From assembly GCF_014216315.1 (NCBI RefSeq), contig NZ_CP045702.1, positions 2,728,001 to 2,792,000 of the forward strand: a stretch of 64,000 bases of DNA, written 5' to 3'. The DNA is from Streptomyces finlayi. Its GTDB lineage: Bacteria; Actinomycetota; Actinomycetes; Streptomycetales; Streptomycetaceae. Under the pieces are notes generated by a model, which worked only from the letters and a program-made list of their open reading frames with translations, was not told the DNA's origin and made no database searches. Both the position numbers and the translations under genes were made by a program. Shown here piece after piece: positions 23,835 to 32,143 of the stretch. Every line of letters starts with the position of its first letter. The stretch's first letter is position 1.

Positions 23835-24315
23835 GGCGCTCGCCGAACTCAGCCCCGTTGAAGACCTCCTCCTTGCCGTGCTCCGCGAGGGCCTGCCGGG
23901 CATCGCTGTCCGCTCGCTCATCGCGAAGGACCAGGACTTCCCCCTCGTCCTGGTCCGCCGAGACCCCAGCTTCGGAGCATGGACCGGAGACGCCCGCTTC
24001 ACGGACTACGCCCGCGTATCCGTGCAGACCTTCTGTGAGGACCCGGACGGCGATGCCGACGCGGCCATCCTCGCCGAGGCCGTACGCGTGGTCATGCGCG
24101 ACGCCTGGCTGAACCAGAAGGTCTACCCCGCCGGCCACATCACCCGCGTGGACATGGCCTCGGCCCCGCGCCGGGCTACCGACTGGGCCACGGCCACGGG
24201 CCCGGTCCAGTACGCGGACCTCCCGACAGGTGTCTGGCGCTACGAGACCCAGTACGACGTCGAGATCCGCAAGCCGCGCTCTCGCCCCTTCCCCATCCCG
24301 AACACCCAGCCCTAG
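23809..24315 (+). CDS. Tail terminator protein
   Basis: 168 residues. It overlaps the previous gene by 26 nt. VEDLLLAVLREGLPGIAVRSLIAKDQDFPLVLVRRD and YARVSVQTFCEDPDGDADAAILAEAVRVVMRDAW match terminators that cap the tail tube, and major tail protein follows. Confidence 0.75.
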   Translation: MAGLPAGIKALAELSPVEDLLLAVLREGLPGIAVRSLIAKDQDFPLVLVRRDPSFGAWTGDARFTDYARVSVQTFCEDPDGDADAAILAEAVRVVMRDAWLNQKVYPAGHITRVDMASAPRRATDWATATGPVQYADLPTGVWRYETQYDVEIRKPRSRPFPIPNTQP

Positions 24316-24330
24316 GTGTGATAGTAGGAC
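24316..24330 (+). promoter_or_regulatory. Stoperator-like motif, GTGTGATAGTAGGAC
   Basis: Begins right after the TAG of the tail terminator gene. Confidence 0.7.
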
Positions 24331-24358
24331 ACGCCTGGGGTGAGTAAGGAGACCCCTC

Positions 24359-25099
24359 GTGGCACTGAACGACGCCGCAACCCTCGTCATCGGCAGCGGT
24401 AACTACCTCACCGCCCCCACCGGCACCGCGATGCCCGATGACCTTCTGACCCCGCTCTCGCCCTGGGAGGCCGTAGGCCACACCAGCCTCGAAGAGATCT
24501 TTTCGATCACCTCCGAGGGCGGCGAGGCGACCACCATCGGTTCGCTCCAGAACAAGAGCCTGCGCACGAAGTACAGCGCGAGGACTGAGTCGATGACTTT
24601 CACCTTGCAGCAGTTCGACGTGCCGGGCCTGAAGCTCTACTACGGCTCCAACGCCCCCGTTCTGCCTGACGGTTCGGTCGGTGTCCCGTCCGACCCGATC
24701 CCGACTTCCGCGGCCTTCCTGGCGGTGTTCGTCGATGGCGAGAACCACTTCGCCTTCTACGCCCCCAAGGCGGAGATCTACCGAGGCGATGACGTGTCCT
24801 TCGGTGACACCGAGTCCCTCGCCGGCCTCCCGCTCAGCGTGAAGCCCATGCCGCACGGCGCCAACAAGTGGTCGTACGCGATTACCCCGCTCGGCGGCGT
24901 GGCTGCGACCGGCGCCACGGCCGGCACCCCCGGCACCTTCACCCCGGCCGGCTCGAACGCCCCCTACGGGCTGACCGACCTGTCCGACGTCACCGCCTCC
25001 CCCGCTACCGCGTGGACCTCCGGTCAGTACGTGGTCCTCGGCGACGCGACGCACGCGTTCTGGGACGGCAACTCGTTCGAGGCCGGCGAAGCCGCCTAA
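24359..25099 (+). CDS. Major tail tube protein
   Basis: 246 residues from a GTG after AAGGAGACCCCTC. MALNDAATLVIGSGNYLTAPTGTAMP and WEAVGHTSLEEIFSITSEGGEATTIGSLQNKSLR are typical of actinophage tube proteins. The C-terminal part (ATAGTPGTFTPAGSNAPYGLTDLSDV) may be a surface decoration domain. Confidence 0.88.
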   Translation: MALNDAATLVIGSGNYLTAPTGTAMPDDLLTPLSPWEAVGHTSLEEIFSITSEGGEATTIGSLQNKSLRTKYSARTESMTFTLQQFDVPGLKLYYGSNAPVLPDGSVGVPSDPIPTSAAFLAVFVDGENHFAFYAPKAEIYRGDDVSFGDTESLAGLPLSVKPMPHGANKWSYAITPLGGVAATGATAGTPGTFTPAGSNAPYGLTDLSDVTASPATAWTSGQYVVLGDATHAFWDGNSFEAGEAA

Positions 25100-25113
25100 G
25101 CCTCTCCAACTCC

Positions 25114-25225
25114 CTCGGTGTGTAAGTGGTGCGGACCTCCTTGCACACCGAGGGCCCCTCTCCTGGGGCTCCCTCCCGATGGTCCGCTCCCCCGCTCTTA
25201 CTCCCGACCCTTGGAGGTCCGCACC
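25114..25225 (+). promoter_or_regulatory. Leader able to sequester the tail chaperone ribosome binding site
   Basis: GGTGCGGACCTCC (25128-25140) is a perfect 13-bp complement of GGAGGTCCGCACC (25213-25225), which contains the Shine-Dalgarno sequence of the ATG at 25228. The upstream strand is itself enclosed in another 9-bp hairpin (CTCGGTGTG at 25114-25122, CACACCGAG at 25144-25152). Two alternative folds are therefore possible. Confidence 0.55.
25118..25132 (+). promoter_or_regulatory. Stoperator-like motif, GTGTGTAAGTGGTGC
   Basis: Upstream of the tail chaperone gene; its last bases form part of a long-range inverted repeat. Confidence 0.65.
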
Positions 25226-25227
25226 TC

Positions 25228-25557
25228 ATGGCCACGTTCTCTCTCGACGACATCCGTTCCGCCGCTGACGCGAAGTACGGGTCCACTGACATCCAGATCG
25301 ACGACAAGACCACCGTCGTCCTGCGCAACCCGCTCCGCCTGAGCAAGACCGAGCGCGACGAGCTGGGCTCCCTCCAGGACAAGCTCGACGGCGACGACGC
25401 TCTCGACCAGGCCGACGTCCTGGCCGACGCGATCCGCCTGGTGGCCAAGGACAAGAAGATCGCCGAGAAGCTCATCGAGCAGATCGACGGCGACCTCGCC
25501 CTCCTGGCCCAGGTCTTCAGCACCTACAGCAAGGGCACCCAGGCGGGGGAAGCCTAA
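25228..25557 (+). CDS. Tail assembly chaperone, short form
   Basis: 109 residues: MATFSLDDIRSAADAKYGSTDIQIDDKTTVVLRNPLRLSKTERDEL. Like lambda gpG it is made both alone and as a frameshifted fusion. Acidic and helical. Helps assemble the tape measure before tube formation. Confidence 0.85.
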   Translation: MATFSLDDIRSAADAKYGSTDIQIDDKTTVVLRNPLRLSKTERDELGSLQDKLDGDDALDQADVLADAIRLVAKDKKIAEKLIEQIDGDLALLAQVFSTYSKGTQAGEA

Positions 25558-25946
25558 GCCTCGCGCACCTCATAGATGAGTACGGCGAGGGCCTGTACCC
25601 CGATCTCCTTCACTACTACGGGATCAACCTCGTAGACGTGATCGAAGGTCGGGGCCCTTCGCCGGCCCTCGTCCTCCTCATGGTGCAGAGGCTGCCTGAC
25701 ACCTCCCTGACCTACGCCCTCGCGTCGGGCGGTCGGGAGTACTTCGGCTGGGGCGTGGACCGCCACATGCGAGCCGACATCTTCGACGCGATCAACCAGA
25801 ACACCCGAGCCACCGGCAACTGGGGCAAGAAGGCGCCCAAGTTCCCCGAGTGGCCCCGCCCCAAGGTCAAGAAGAAGGCCACGAAGGGCGAGAAGAAGCG
25901 CCGCTCCGTGGCGGAGATCTACAAGCAGTTCAGCGCCCGGAGGTAG
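25545..25946 (+). CDS. Tail assembly chaperone, -1 frameshift extension
   Basis: The heptamer G GGG GAA at 25545-25551 lies in the correct register three codons before the first stop. Slipping back one base continues ...SLSLAHLIDEYGEGLYPDLLHYYG to a basic tail ending YKQFSARR at 25946. The fusion would be about 239 residues. The extension has no good start of its own, matching the lambda G-GT arrangement. Confidence 0.85.
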   Translation, partial: GGSLSLAHLIDEYGEGLYPDLLHYYGINLVDVIEGRGPSPALVLLMVQRLPDTSLTYALASGGREYFGWGVDRHMRADIFDAINQNTRATGNWGKKAPKFPEWPRPKVKKKATKGEKKRRSVAEIYKQFSARR

Positions 25947-25950
25947 GTCT

Positions 25951-28900
25951 ATGTCAGATGCCCAGGTAGTCGGCCGCGTAGCGGTCAAGATCCTCCCGGA
26001 CACCTCGAAGTTCAAAGAGGAGGCCCGCAAGGAACTGGCCGAGGCCGAGAAGGGCCTGGAGGTCAAGGCCAAGCTCGTCCTCGACGGCGACGGCCTCAAG
26101 GAGGAAGCCAAGAAGGTCCGGGCCGAGGCCCAGCAGGCGCTCAGCGACATCTCGATCAAGGTCAACCTCGACAACGAGAACTCCGTCAAGTCGGCCATCG
26201 CCCGCATCGAGAACGAGCTGAACAAGCTCGGTCAGATCGACATCCCGGTCGACCTCAACGAGGACGATCTCAACGCGGCGCTGGACATGTTCCATGACCG
26301 GCTCGGCGAGATCCAGACGGTCACGATCCGAGTCGACGAGTCGAGCCAGGAGTCCATCCGGCAGGCCATCGCGAAGATCGACGCCGAGCTGGCGAAGATG
26401 CGCGAGATCGAGCTGGACGTCCACCTGGACGAGGCTTCTCTCCAGTCCGCCCGCGACATGCTGGCGGACGACCTACGCCTGGACCTGAAGGTCGACTGGG
26501 ACGACGACGCCTCCCTTCGTTCCGCCATCGCGAAGATCGAAGCCGAGCTGGCCAAGATCCGTGAGGTCGATCTCGAAGTCGGCCTAGACGAAGAGTCGCT
26601 CCGCAAGGCGCGGGACGATCTCCAGAAGCGCCTCGACCTCCAGGCCGAGGTCGAGCTGAACTGGAACCTGGCCGAGGCGCAGGCGATCCACGACGAGATC
26701 CAGGAAACCCTCGACGCCATCAGGGTCAACCCCAAGCTGGACGAGAAGGAAGTCGCCAAGCTCAAGCGTCAGCTCGAAGCGGCCTTCACTCAGATGCAGG
26801 CCCTGAAGGCGACGATCACTCCCGAGATGGACGCCCTGGCCAAGGCCAAGGTCGAGCGGGAGATCGACGACCTCCAGGACAAGATCGATCACCTCAAGTC
26901 CGAGGTCGAGCCCGAGACCAGCAAGGGCGCAGTAGCCGCGGTGATGGCTGCGATGGCCAGGCTGACCCGAGACCGCATCGTCAACATCTTCCCGAAGGTC
27001 TCCTTGTCCGCCATGGCTACGGCCACGGCGATGCTGAAGGCGCTGTCCGGCGCCCGCGTGCTGGGCAACATCTTCGAGCGCCTCGGCAAGACGATCCGGA
27101 ACCTCGACAAGTCCACGCCGATCATCGGCACGCTCGCCACGGCGATAGCCGGCCTGGCCGGCTGGGGCATCTCGGCCGCGTCGAACCTCTTCACGCTGTC
27201 GGCCTCGCTCGCGCAGATCGGCGCAACGTCCCTCGCCCTCCCCGGAATTCTCGGCGGCATGGCGATCGGCCTTGGCGCCACGATCGCGGCGTTCAAGGAC
27301 TTCAACAAGGTCCTGCCCGAGGTCAAGGGCCAGCTCTCGCAGCTCCAGGACCTGATCAGCGAACGCTTCTGGGCCGAGGCCAAGACGCCGATCCGCGAGC
27401 TGATCGACACGCTCCTTCCCGAGCTGACGTCCGGCTTCAAGCAGACGTCCACCCAGCTCGGCCAGTTCTTCGGCGGCTTCGCCGATTCGCTCAAGTCTTC
27501 CCTCGCCCCCGCGCTGGGCGGCATGTTCGACGACCTCTCCAAGTCGATCGACATCGCAACCACCGGCACCGGCGCCTTCGCCAACATCATCAAGGTGCTG
27601 GGCGAGGTCGGCGCCGGCTACCTCCCGCAGCTCGCCCAGTGGTTCGTAGACGTCGCCACCAAGGCGTCGAACTGGCTGAACCAGAAGGGCGAGTCCGGCC
27701 TCCGCGAGGAGATCGACGCAGGCATCCAGGCCCTGAAGGATCTCGGAGGCGTCCTCTTCGAGACCGGCGGCATCCTGGCCGGCATCTCCCGCGCGGCACA
27801 AGAGGCCGGCGGGTCCACGCTCGGGATGCTCCGCGAGACGCTCGCAGGCGTACACGAAGCGATCGACAGCAGTGCCGTACAGGCCAAGCTCGTCGGCCTC
27901 TTCACCGCAGCCCACGAGGCGATGTCCAACATGGCATCGCAGGGCGGCGCCGAGGTGAAGGCGTTCCTCGGCCAGTTCGTTGGACTGCTGACTCAGATCC
28001 TGCCGCAGGTCGGCACGATCATCGGGACTGCACTCGGCGGCATCGCCGAGGCGCTCAACCAGGACGCCGTCTTCGCAGGCGTCTACGCCCTGTTCGATGG
28101 CGTCCAGGCGGGTGTCAACGGGCTCCTGCCCGTACTGGCTCCGCTAGGTGCTGCACTCGGTGCTGTCCTGACGATCGTCGGTGCGCTCGCCGCCCAGCTC
28201 GGCCCGCTCGTCGCCGCCGCCCTGACTCCGCTGGCCAACGCCTTCACCGCGCTGGCTCCGTCGATCCTGCCGATCATCGATCTGCTCGGCGGTGCGCTGA
28301 CCAGCGCCTTTACGATGCTTTCGCCCGTGATCATGCAGCTCGTCCCGATCGTCCAGGACGCGCTCGGCATGGCCTTCCAGGCGCTGAGCATCATCCTGCC
28401 GGTAATCGCTCAACTGTTCGGTCAGATCCTGGCTGCCGTACTTCCGATTATTTCGGCGCTTCTGAGTGGGCTTGCCCCGATTCTGCCGGTTGTTGCCGAA
28501 TTCCTGTCCGGCATCGTCCAGGCGGCGATGCCCCTGGTCGACGTGCTCCTCCAGATCCTCTCGGCCGTTCTCCTCCCGCTGATCCCGGTGGTCCAGGAGA
28601 TAGCCGCGACGATGCTGCCTCTGCTGAAGGACGCCTTCGATCGCCTGGTCCAGGCGCTCATGCCGTTCCTGGATGCGCTCAAGGCAGTGATCGACTTCCT
28701 GATGCCGATCTTGGCTCCGGTCATCCAGTTCATAGCCGAGCTGCTGATCGGAACGCTGGTCGCCGCGATCAACGGCGTGGCCCTCGTCCTTGAGGGATTC
28801 GTCGAGATCTTCAAGGGCGTCTGGAACATCATCAAGGGCTTCTTCGAGATCTGGATCGGCCTGTTCAAGGGCATCTTCACCGGCAACTGGGACCTTCTCC

Positions 28901-29772
28901 AGAAGGGCTTCAAGGATCTCTGGAACGGCATCTGGCAGTTCCTGAAGGGCCTGTGGGACGTCATCCTCGGCGCCCTGATCACGTGGCTCTCTGTCGGCGT
29001 TCTCGGTGCTGCGAAGAAGGGTCTCACCGCTATCGGTGAAGGCTTCAAGGCCGGCTGGAAGGCCGTGCAGAAGTTCGGCTCGGACGCGTGGAAGGCGATC
29101 AGCGAGGGCTTCACCGGGTTCTTCTCGGGCCTCGGCTCGAAGGCGCTGAGCGGGCTCCAGAGCATCAAGAACTTCTTCACGCAGGGATGGTCAAACGTCG
29201 TCTCGACGACGCGCGAGAAGTTCAGCTCGATGGTCTCGACCGTCGCGGAGTGGCTCGGCAAGGCCGTGGCCAAGGTCCGGGAACTGCCCGGCAAGGCCAA
29301 GGAAGCGCTGAGCAACCTCGGCTCGACGCTGAAGAACGCCGGTATCCAGTTGATCAAGGGCTTCATCACCGGCATCACCGGCATGTTCGGCGACGTCAAG
29401 GACACCCTCGGGAACCTGACGGACAAGCTCACGAGCTGGAAAGGCCCCGAGTCCCTCGACCGGGTCCTCCTCGTCGGCGCCGGCCAGCTCGTCATAAACG
29501 GGTTCATCAACGGCCTGGAGTCCCGGTACGACGCGGTCAAGAAGTCCCTTCGAGGACTGACCAACGACGTGGCCGGCACTGAGTTCGGCGCCCCCACGGT
29601 CAGCGCGTTCGGCGCATCCCGTGGTGTCACGGCCGCGGTGACCTCTGCCCTCGCGGGCGCAGGCCAGGGCGGCACGACCAAGACCCTCAACTACTACGCG
29701 GCACCCGGCAACTCCCTCGACTCCGAGGAAGACCTGTTCGCCGCAGCCAACCGAGCCAGGATGGGATGGTGA
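25951..29772 (+). CDS. Tail tape measure protein
   Basis: 1273 residues. The first 350 are coiled coil with repeating units (IRQAIAKIDAELAKMREIELDV, LRSAIAKIEAELAKIREVDLEV). Long hydrophobic stretches follow (residues about 700-960: LLPVLAPLGAALGAVLTIVGALAAQLGPLV and similar). The end is a Gly/Lys-rich region. Its length sets tail length, estimated near 190 nm at 1.5 angstrom per residue. Confidence 0.93.
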   Translation: MSDAQVVGRVAVKILPDTSKFKEEARKELAEAEKGLEVKAKLVLDGDGLKEEAKKVRAEAQQALSDISIKVNLDNENSVKSAIARIENELNKLGQIDIPVDLNEDDLNAALDMFHDRLGEIQTVTIRVDESSQESIRQAIAKIDAELAKMREIELDVHLDEASLQSARDMLADDLRLDLKVDWDDDASLRSAIAKIEAELAKIREVDLEVGLDEESLRKARDDLQKRLDLQAEVELNWNLAEAQAIHDEIQETLDAIRVNPKLDEKEVAKLKRQLEAAFTQMQALKATITPEMDALAKAKVEREIDDLQDKIDHLKSEVEPETSKGAVAAVMAAMARLTRDRIVNIFPKVSLSAMATATAMLKALSGARVLGNIFERLGKTIRNLDKSTPIIGTLATAIAGLAGWGISAASNLFTLSASLAQIGATSLALPGILGGMAIGLGATIAAFKDFNKVLPEVKGQLSQLQDLISERFWAEAKTPIRELIDTLLPELTSGFKQTSTQLGQFFGGFADSLKSSLAPALGGMFDDLSKSIDIATTGTGAFANIIKVLGEVGAGYLPQLAQWFVDVATKASNWLNQKGESGLREEIDAGIQALKDLGGVLFETGGILAGISRAAQEAGGSTLGMLRETLAGVHEAIDSSAVQAKLVGLFTAAHEAMSNMASQGGAEVKAFLGQFVGLLTQILPQVGTIIGTALGGIAEALNQDAVFAGVYALFDGVQAGVNGLLPVLAPLGAALGAVLTIVGALAAQLGPLVAAALTPLANAFTALAPSILPIIDLLGGALTSAFTMLSPVIMQLVPIVQDALGMAFQALSIILPVIAQLFGQILAAVLPIISALLSGLAPILPVVAEFLSGIVQAAMPLVDVLLQILSAVLLPLIPVVQEIAATMLPLLKDAFDRLVQALMPFLDALKAVIDFLMPILAPVIQFIAELLIGTLVAAINGVALVLEGFVEIFKGVWNIIKGFFEIWIGLFKGIFTGNWDLLQKGFKDLWNGIWQFLKGLWDVILGALITWLSVGVLGAAKKGLTAIGEGFKAGWKAVQKFGSDAWKAISEGFTGFFSGLGSKALSGLQSIKNFFTQGWSNVVSTTREKFSSMVSTVAEWLGKAVAKVRELPGKAKEALSNLGSTLKNAGIQLIKGFITGITGMFGDVKDTLGNLTDKLTSWKGPESLDRVLLVGAGQLVINGFINGLESRYDAVKKSLRGLTNDVAGTEFGAPTVSAFGASRGVTAAVTSALAGAGQGGTTKTLNYYAAPGNSLDSEEDLFAAANRARMGW

Positions 29773-29778
29773 TTCGGG

Positions 29779-30633
29779 ATGCCCAAGCTCCTTCTGAGCA
29801 GCGGTGCAGACACTCTTGATCTCGACGAGATCGCGACCAAGGGCCTGGGTTACCAGGCCAAGACGGGGACGACCGGCTTCGGTCTCCCCGCCGTCAACAT
29901 CCAGTGGCTCGAAGGGGCCGGCGACGGTGCCACCTACCGGCGCAGGCGCGTTCTCGCGCGGGACATCGACATACCCATCGAGATCCTCGCGAGGAACCGC
30001 AACGACCTCAGTGCGCGCATCTCCCGGCTGGCCCTCGCGCTGGCCGGGAGGTGCACCCTCACCGTCCTCAACGATGACGGAACGAGCTGGTTCACCGACG
30101 TCTACCGCTCGGGCGGAGGCGAGTACACGTACGGCGTGGAGACCATCGGCGAGCGCGAGTTCGAAACGGTCGTCTCCTTCCGTGCGCCTGACCCGTACTG
30201 GACCTCCTCGGTCGCCGAGGCCCGAACGATCACCGGCGCCACCTCGGCGCCGTTCCTGTCCTCCCTGTCCAAGCTGAACGTCGCGGCCTCGCAGGCGATC
30301 GGCGAGATCGAACTCAACAACTCGGGTGACGCCGAGGCGTATCCGATCTGGAAGATCTACGGCCCCGGCAAGACCTTCACGGCCGTCTCGCCCACGGGTG
30401 AGCGGCTGCGCTGGACCGGCACCCTCACCGCCGGCCAGATCCTCACCATCGACACCAAGCGAGGCACGGTCACCGACCAGACGGGCGCCAACCGATACAA
30501 CCTGCTCGACACGGCGCCCCGGTTCTGGACGGTCAAGCCGGGCCTGTCCACGGCGGAAGCCTCCCTCCTGGACATCACGAGCGCCTCGCGCATCGTCTGC
30601 TCCTGGCAGCCGCGCAAGTGGATGGTGGTGTGA
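29779..30633 (+). CDS. Distal tail protein (Dit)
   Basis: 284 residues. FGLPAVNIQWLEGAGDGATYRRRRVLARDIDIPIEILARNRNDLSARISRLALAL matches the first domain of siphovirus Dit proteins. YWTSSVAEARTI and a C-terminal beta domain follow. It forms the hub between tube and tip. Its stop lies inside a stoperator and it overlaps the next gene. Confidence 0.82.
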   Translation: MPKLLLSSGADTLDLDEIATKGLGYQAKTGTTGFGLPAVNIQWLEGAGDGATYRRRRVLARDIDIPIEILARNRNDLSARISRLALALAGRCTLTVLNDDGTSWFTDVYRSGGGEYTYGVETIGEREFETVVSFRAPDPYWTSSVAEARTITGATSAPFLSSLSKLNVAASQAIGEIELNNSGDAEAYPIWKIYGPGKTFTAVSPTGERLRWTGTLTAGQILTIDTKRGTVTDQTGANRYNLLDTAPRFWTVKPGLSTAEASLLDITSASRIVCSWQPRKWMVV

Positions 30634-30642
30634 TAGTGCGAC
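30628..30642 (+). promoter_or_regulatory. Stoperator-like motif, GTGTGATAGTGCGAC
   Basis: Covers both the Dit stop codon (TGA 30631-30633) and the GTG start of the next gene. Confidence 0.7.
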
Positions 30643-31844
30643 TACAAGACATCACCGTCGAGGTACGGGACAAGGCGCTGACTCGGGTGGGCATGGTCCG
30701 CCCCGAGGAACTGATCTTCGAGATGCAGGACACGTTCAACAACGTCGGCTCCTGGAAGATCACCCTCGGGGCGGAGCACCCCCTCACTCCGCACCTGCGC
30801 ACCCCCGGCTCGGGCCTGGTCGTCACCGGCCCGACCTACACCATGCTGTCGGGCCCGACCACGAAGTTCGAGTACGCGGCCACCCCAGAAGATCCGGGCG
30901 GCTCGGTCGTCTTCGAGGGCGTGTCCGACGACATCGTCCTCTCCGACATGCTGGCCTTCCCCGAACCGACCAACCCGGACGGGGCGACGCAGGCCCTGGC
31001 GCACGACGTCAGACAAGGCCCCGCGGAAAGCGTCATGCACTCGTTCGTCAAGGCGAACATCGGTCCAACAGCCCCGGTTGGACGCCGTAAGACAGGGCTC
31101 ACGATGGGGACCGACCTCGGTCGGGGCCCGAACGTCGTGAAGAGTGCGCGCTTCCCCGTGCTGGGCAACCTGCTCACCGAGCTGGCCCTTCTGGGGAACC
31201 TCGGTTTCCGTGTCATACAGCGCGGGTCCAACCTCGTCTTCGAGACGTACGAGGTGACGGACCGGTCGGACTTCATCCGGCTGGACGTCCTGAACGGAAC
31301 ACTGTCCGGCCAGCGCGCGACGATCTCCGCCCCCGGCGTGACTCGCGCCATCGTGGCCGGACAGGGAGAGCTGACCAAGAGGCAGCTCCTCCAGGTCTCC
31401 TCGCCGACGAGCGTCACAGCCGAAGGCGACTGGGGCCGGCGCATCGAGCAGTGGATCGACCAGCGCAACACGGACGACTGGAAGGAACTCCAGCAGTCCG
31501 GGGACGAGGCCATCGCGGACGCTGGTTTCACGAAGGTGGACGTCCAGCTCGTGCCGATGGAAGACACCGCGATGACCCTCGGCAAGGACTGGGGCCTCGG
31601 TGACCGCGTCGCCGTCGTGGTGGACAACCAAGAGCTTCTGTCCAACGTGACCGGCATCGCGATGAAGGCAGGGTCCAACGGCTTCCAGGTCGGCGCCGTC
31701 CTCGGTGACGCGACCGGGTTCAACCTCGACATCGCGTTGAACAAGCGGCTGTCCAACGCCGAGAAGCGTGTCTCACACCTGGAGCGCTCGGACGCCGGGA
31801 CCGGCGGCACATCAGAAATCATGTCGATCATGGGGGTGTGGTGA
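30630..31844 (+). CDS. Tail tip protein (ReqiPepy6 Gp37-like)
   Basis: About 404 residues. LQDITVEVRDKALTRVGMVRPEELIFEMQDTFNNVGSWKITL is the start of the Gp37-like family of siphovirus tail hub proteins in actinophages. An HFVKANIGPTAP-type middle and beta-rich C-terminus follow. GTG 30630 or 30636 are possible starts. Confidence 0.8.
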   Translation: MIVRLQDITVEVRDKALTRVGMVRPEELIFEMQDTFNNVGSWKITLGAEHPLTPHLRTPGSGLVVTGPTYTMLSGPTTKFEYAATPEDPGGSVVFEGVSDDIVLSDMLAFPEPTNPDGATQALAHDVRQGPAESVMHSFVKANIGPTAPVGRRKTGLTMGTDLGRGPNVVKSARFPVLGNLLTELALLGNLGFRVIQRGSNLVFETYEVTDRSDFIRLDVLNGTLSGQRATISAPGVTRAIVAGQGELTKRQLLQVSSPTSVTAEGDWGRRIEQWIDQRNTDDWKELQQSGDEAIADAGFTKVDVQLVPMEDTAMTLGKDWGLGDRVAVVVDNQELLSNVTGIAMKAGSNGFQVGAVLGDATGFNLDIALNKRLSNAEKRVSHLERSDAGTGGTSEIMSIMGVW

Positions 31845-32143
31845 TGGCTACGCCCATCAGCTTCTTCCGGGGCACGGCCCCGACAACCCTGACGACCGCC
31901 TACACCGTCCCCGAGGCGGGCACGGCGATCGTCACGAACATCGTCGCGGCGAACCCCGGCACAGCCGTGGGCGCGGTCGTCGTGAAGCTCGACGGAGTCG
32001 AGATCCTCCCGGCTGTCGGCATCGCCGCGAAGGGCGTCCTCACGCTGGAGATCAACCAAGTCATCTCCGAGGACCAGACGATCCAGGTACAAGGCAGCGG
32101 CTCGGCGTGCACCCTGCACGTCTGCGGAGTGGAGGTTGTGTAA
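31844..32143 (+). CDS. Small minor tail protein
   Basis: 99 residues, beta-rich: ISFFRGTAPTTLTTAYTVPEAGTAIVTNIVAANPGTAVGAVVVKLDGVEILP. Such small beta-sandwich proteins lie between hub and fibre genes in many actinophages and may decorate the tip. Confidence 0.65.
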   Translation: MATPISFFRGTAPTTLTTAYTVPEAGTAIVTNIVAANPGTAVGAVVVKLDGVEILPAVGIAAKGVLTLEINQVISEDQTIQVQGSGSACTLHVCGVEVV

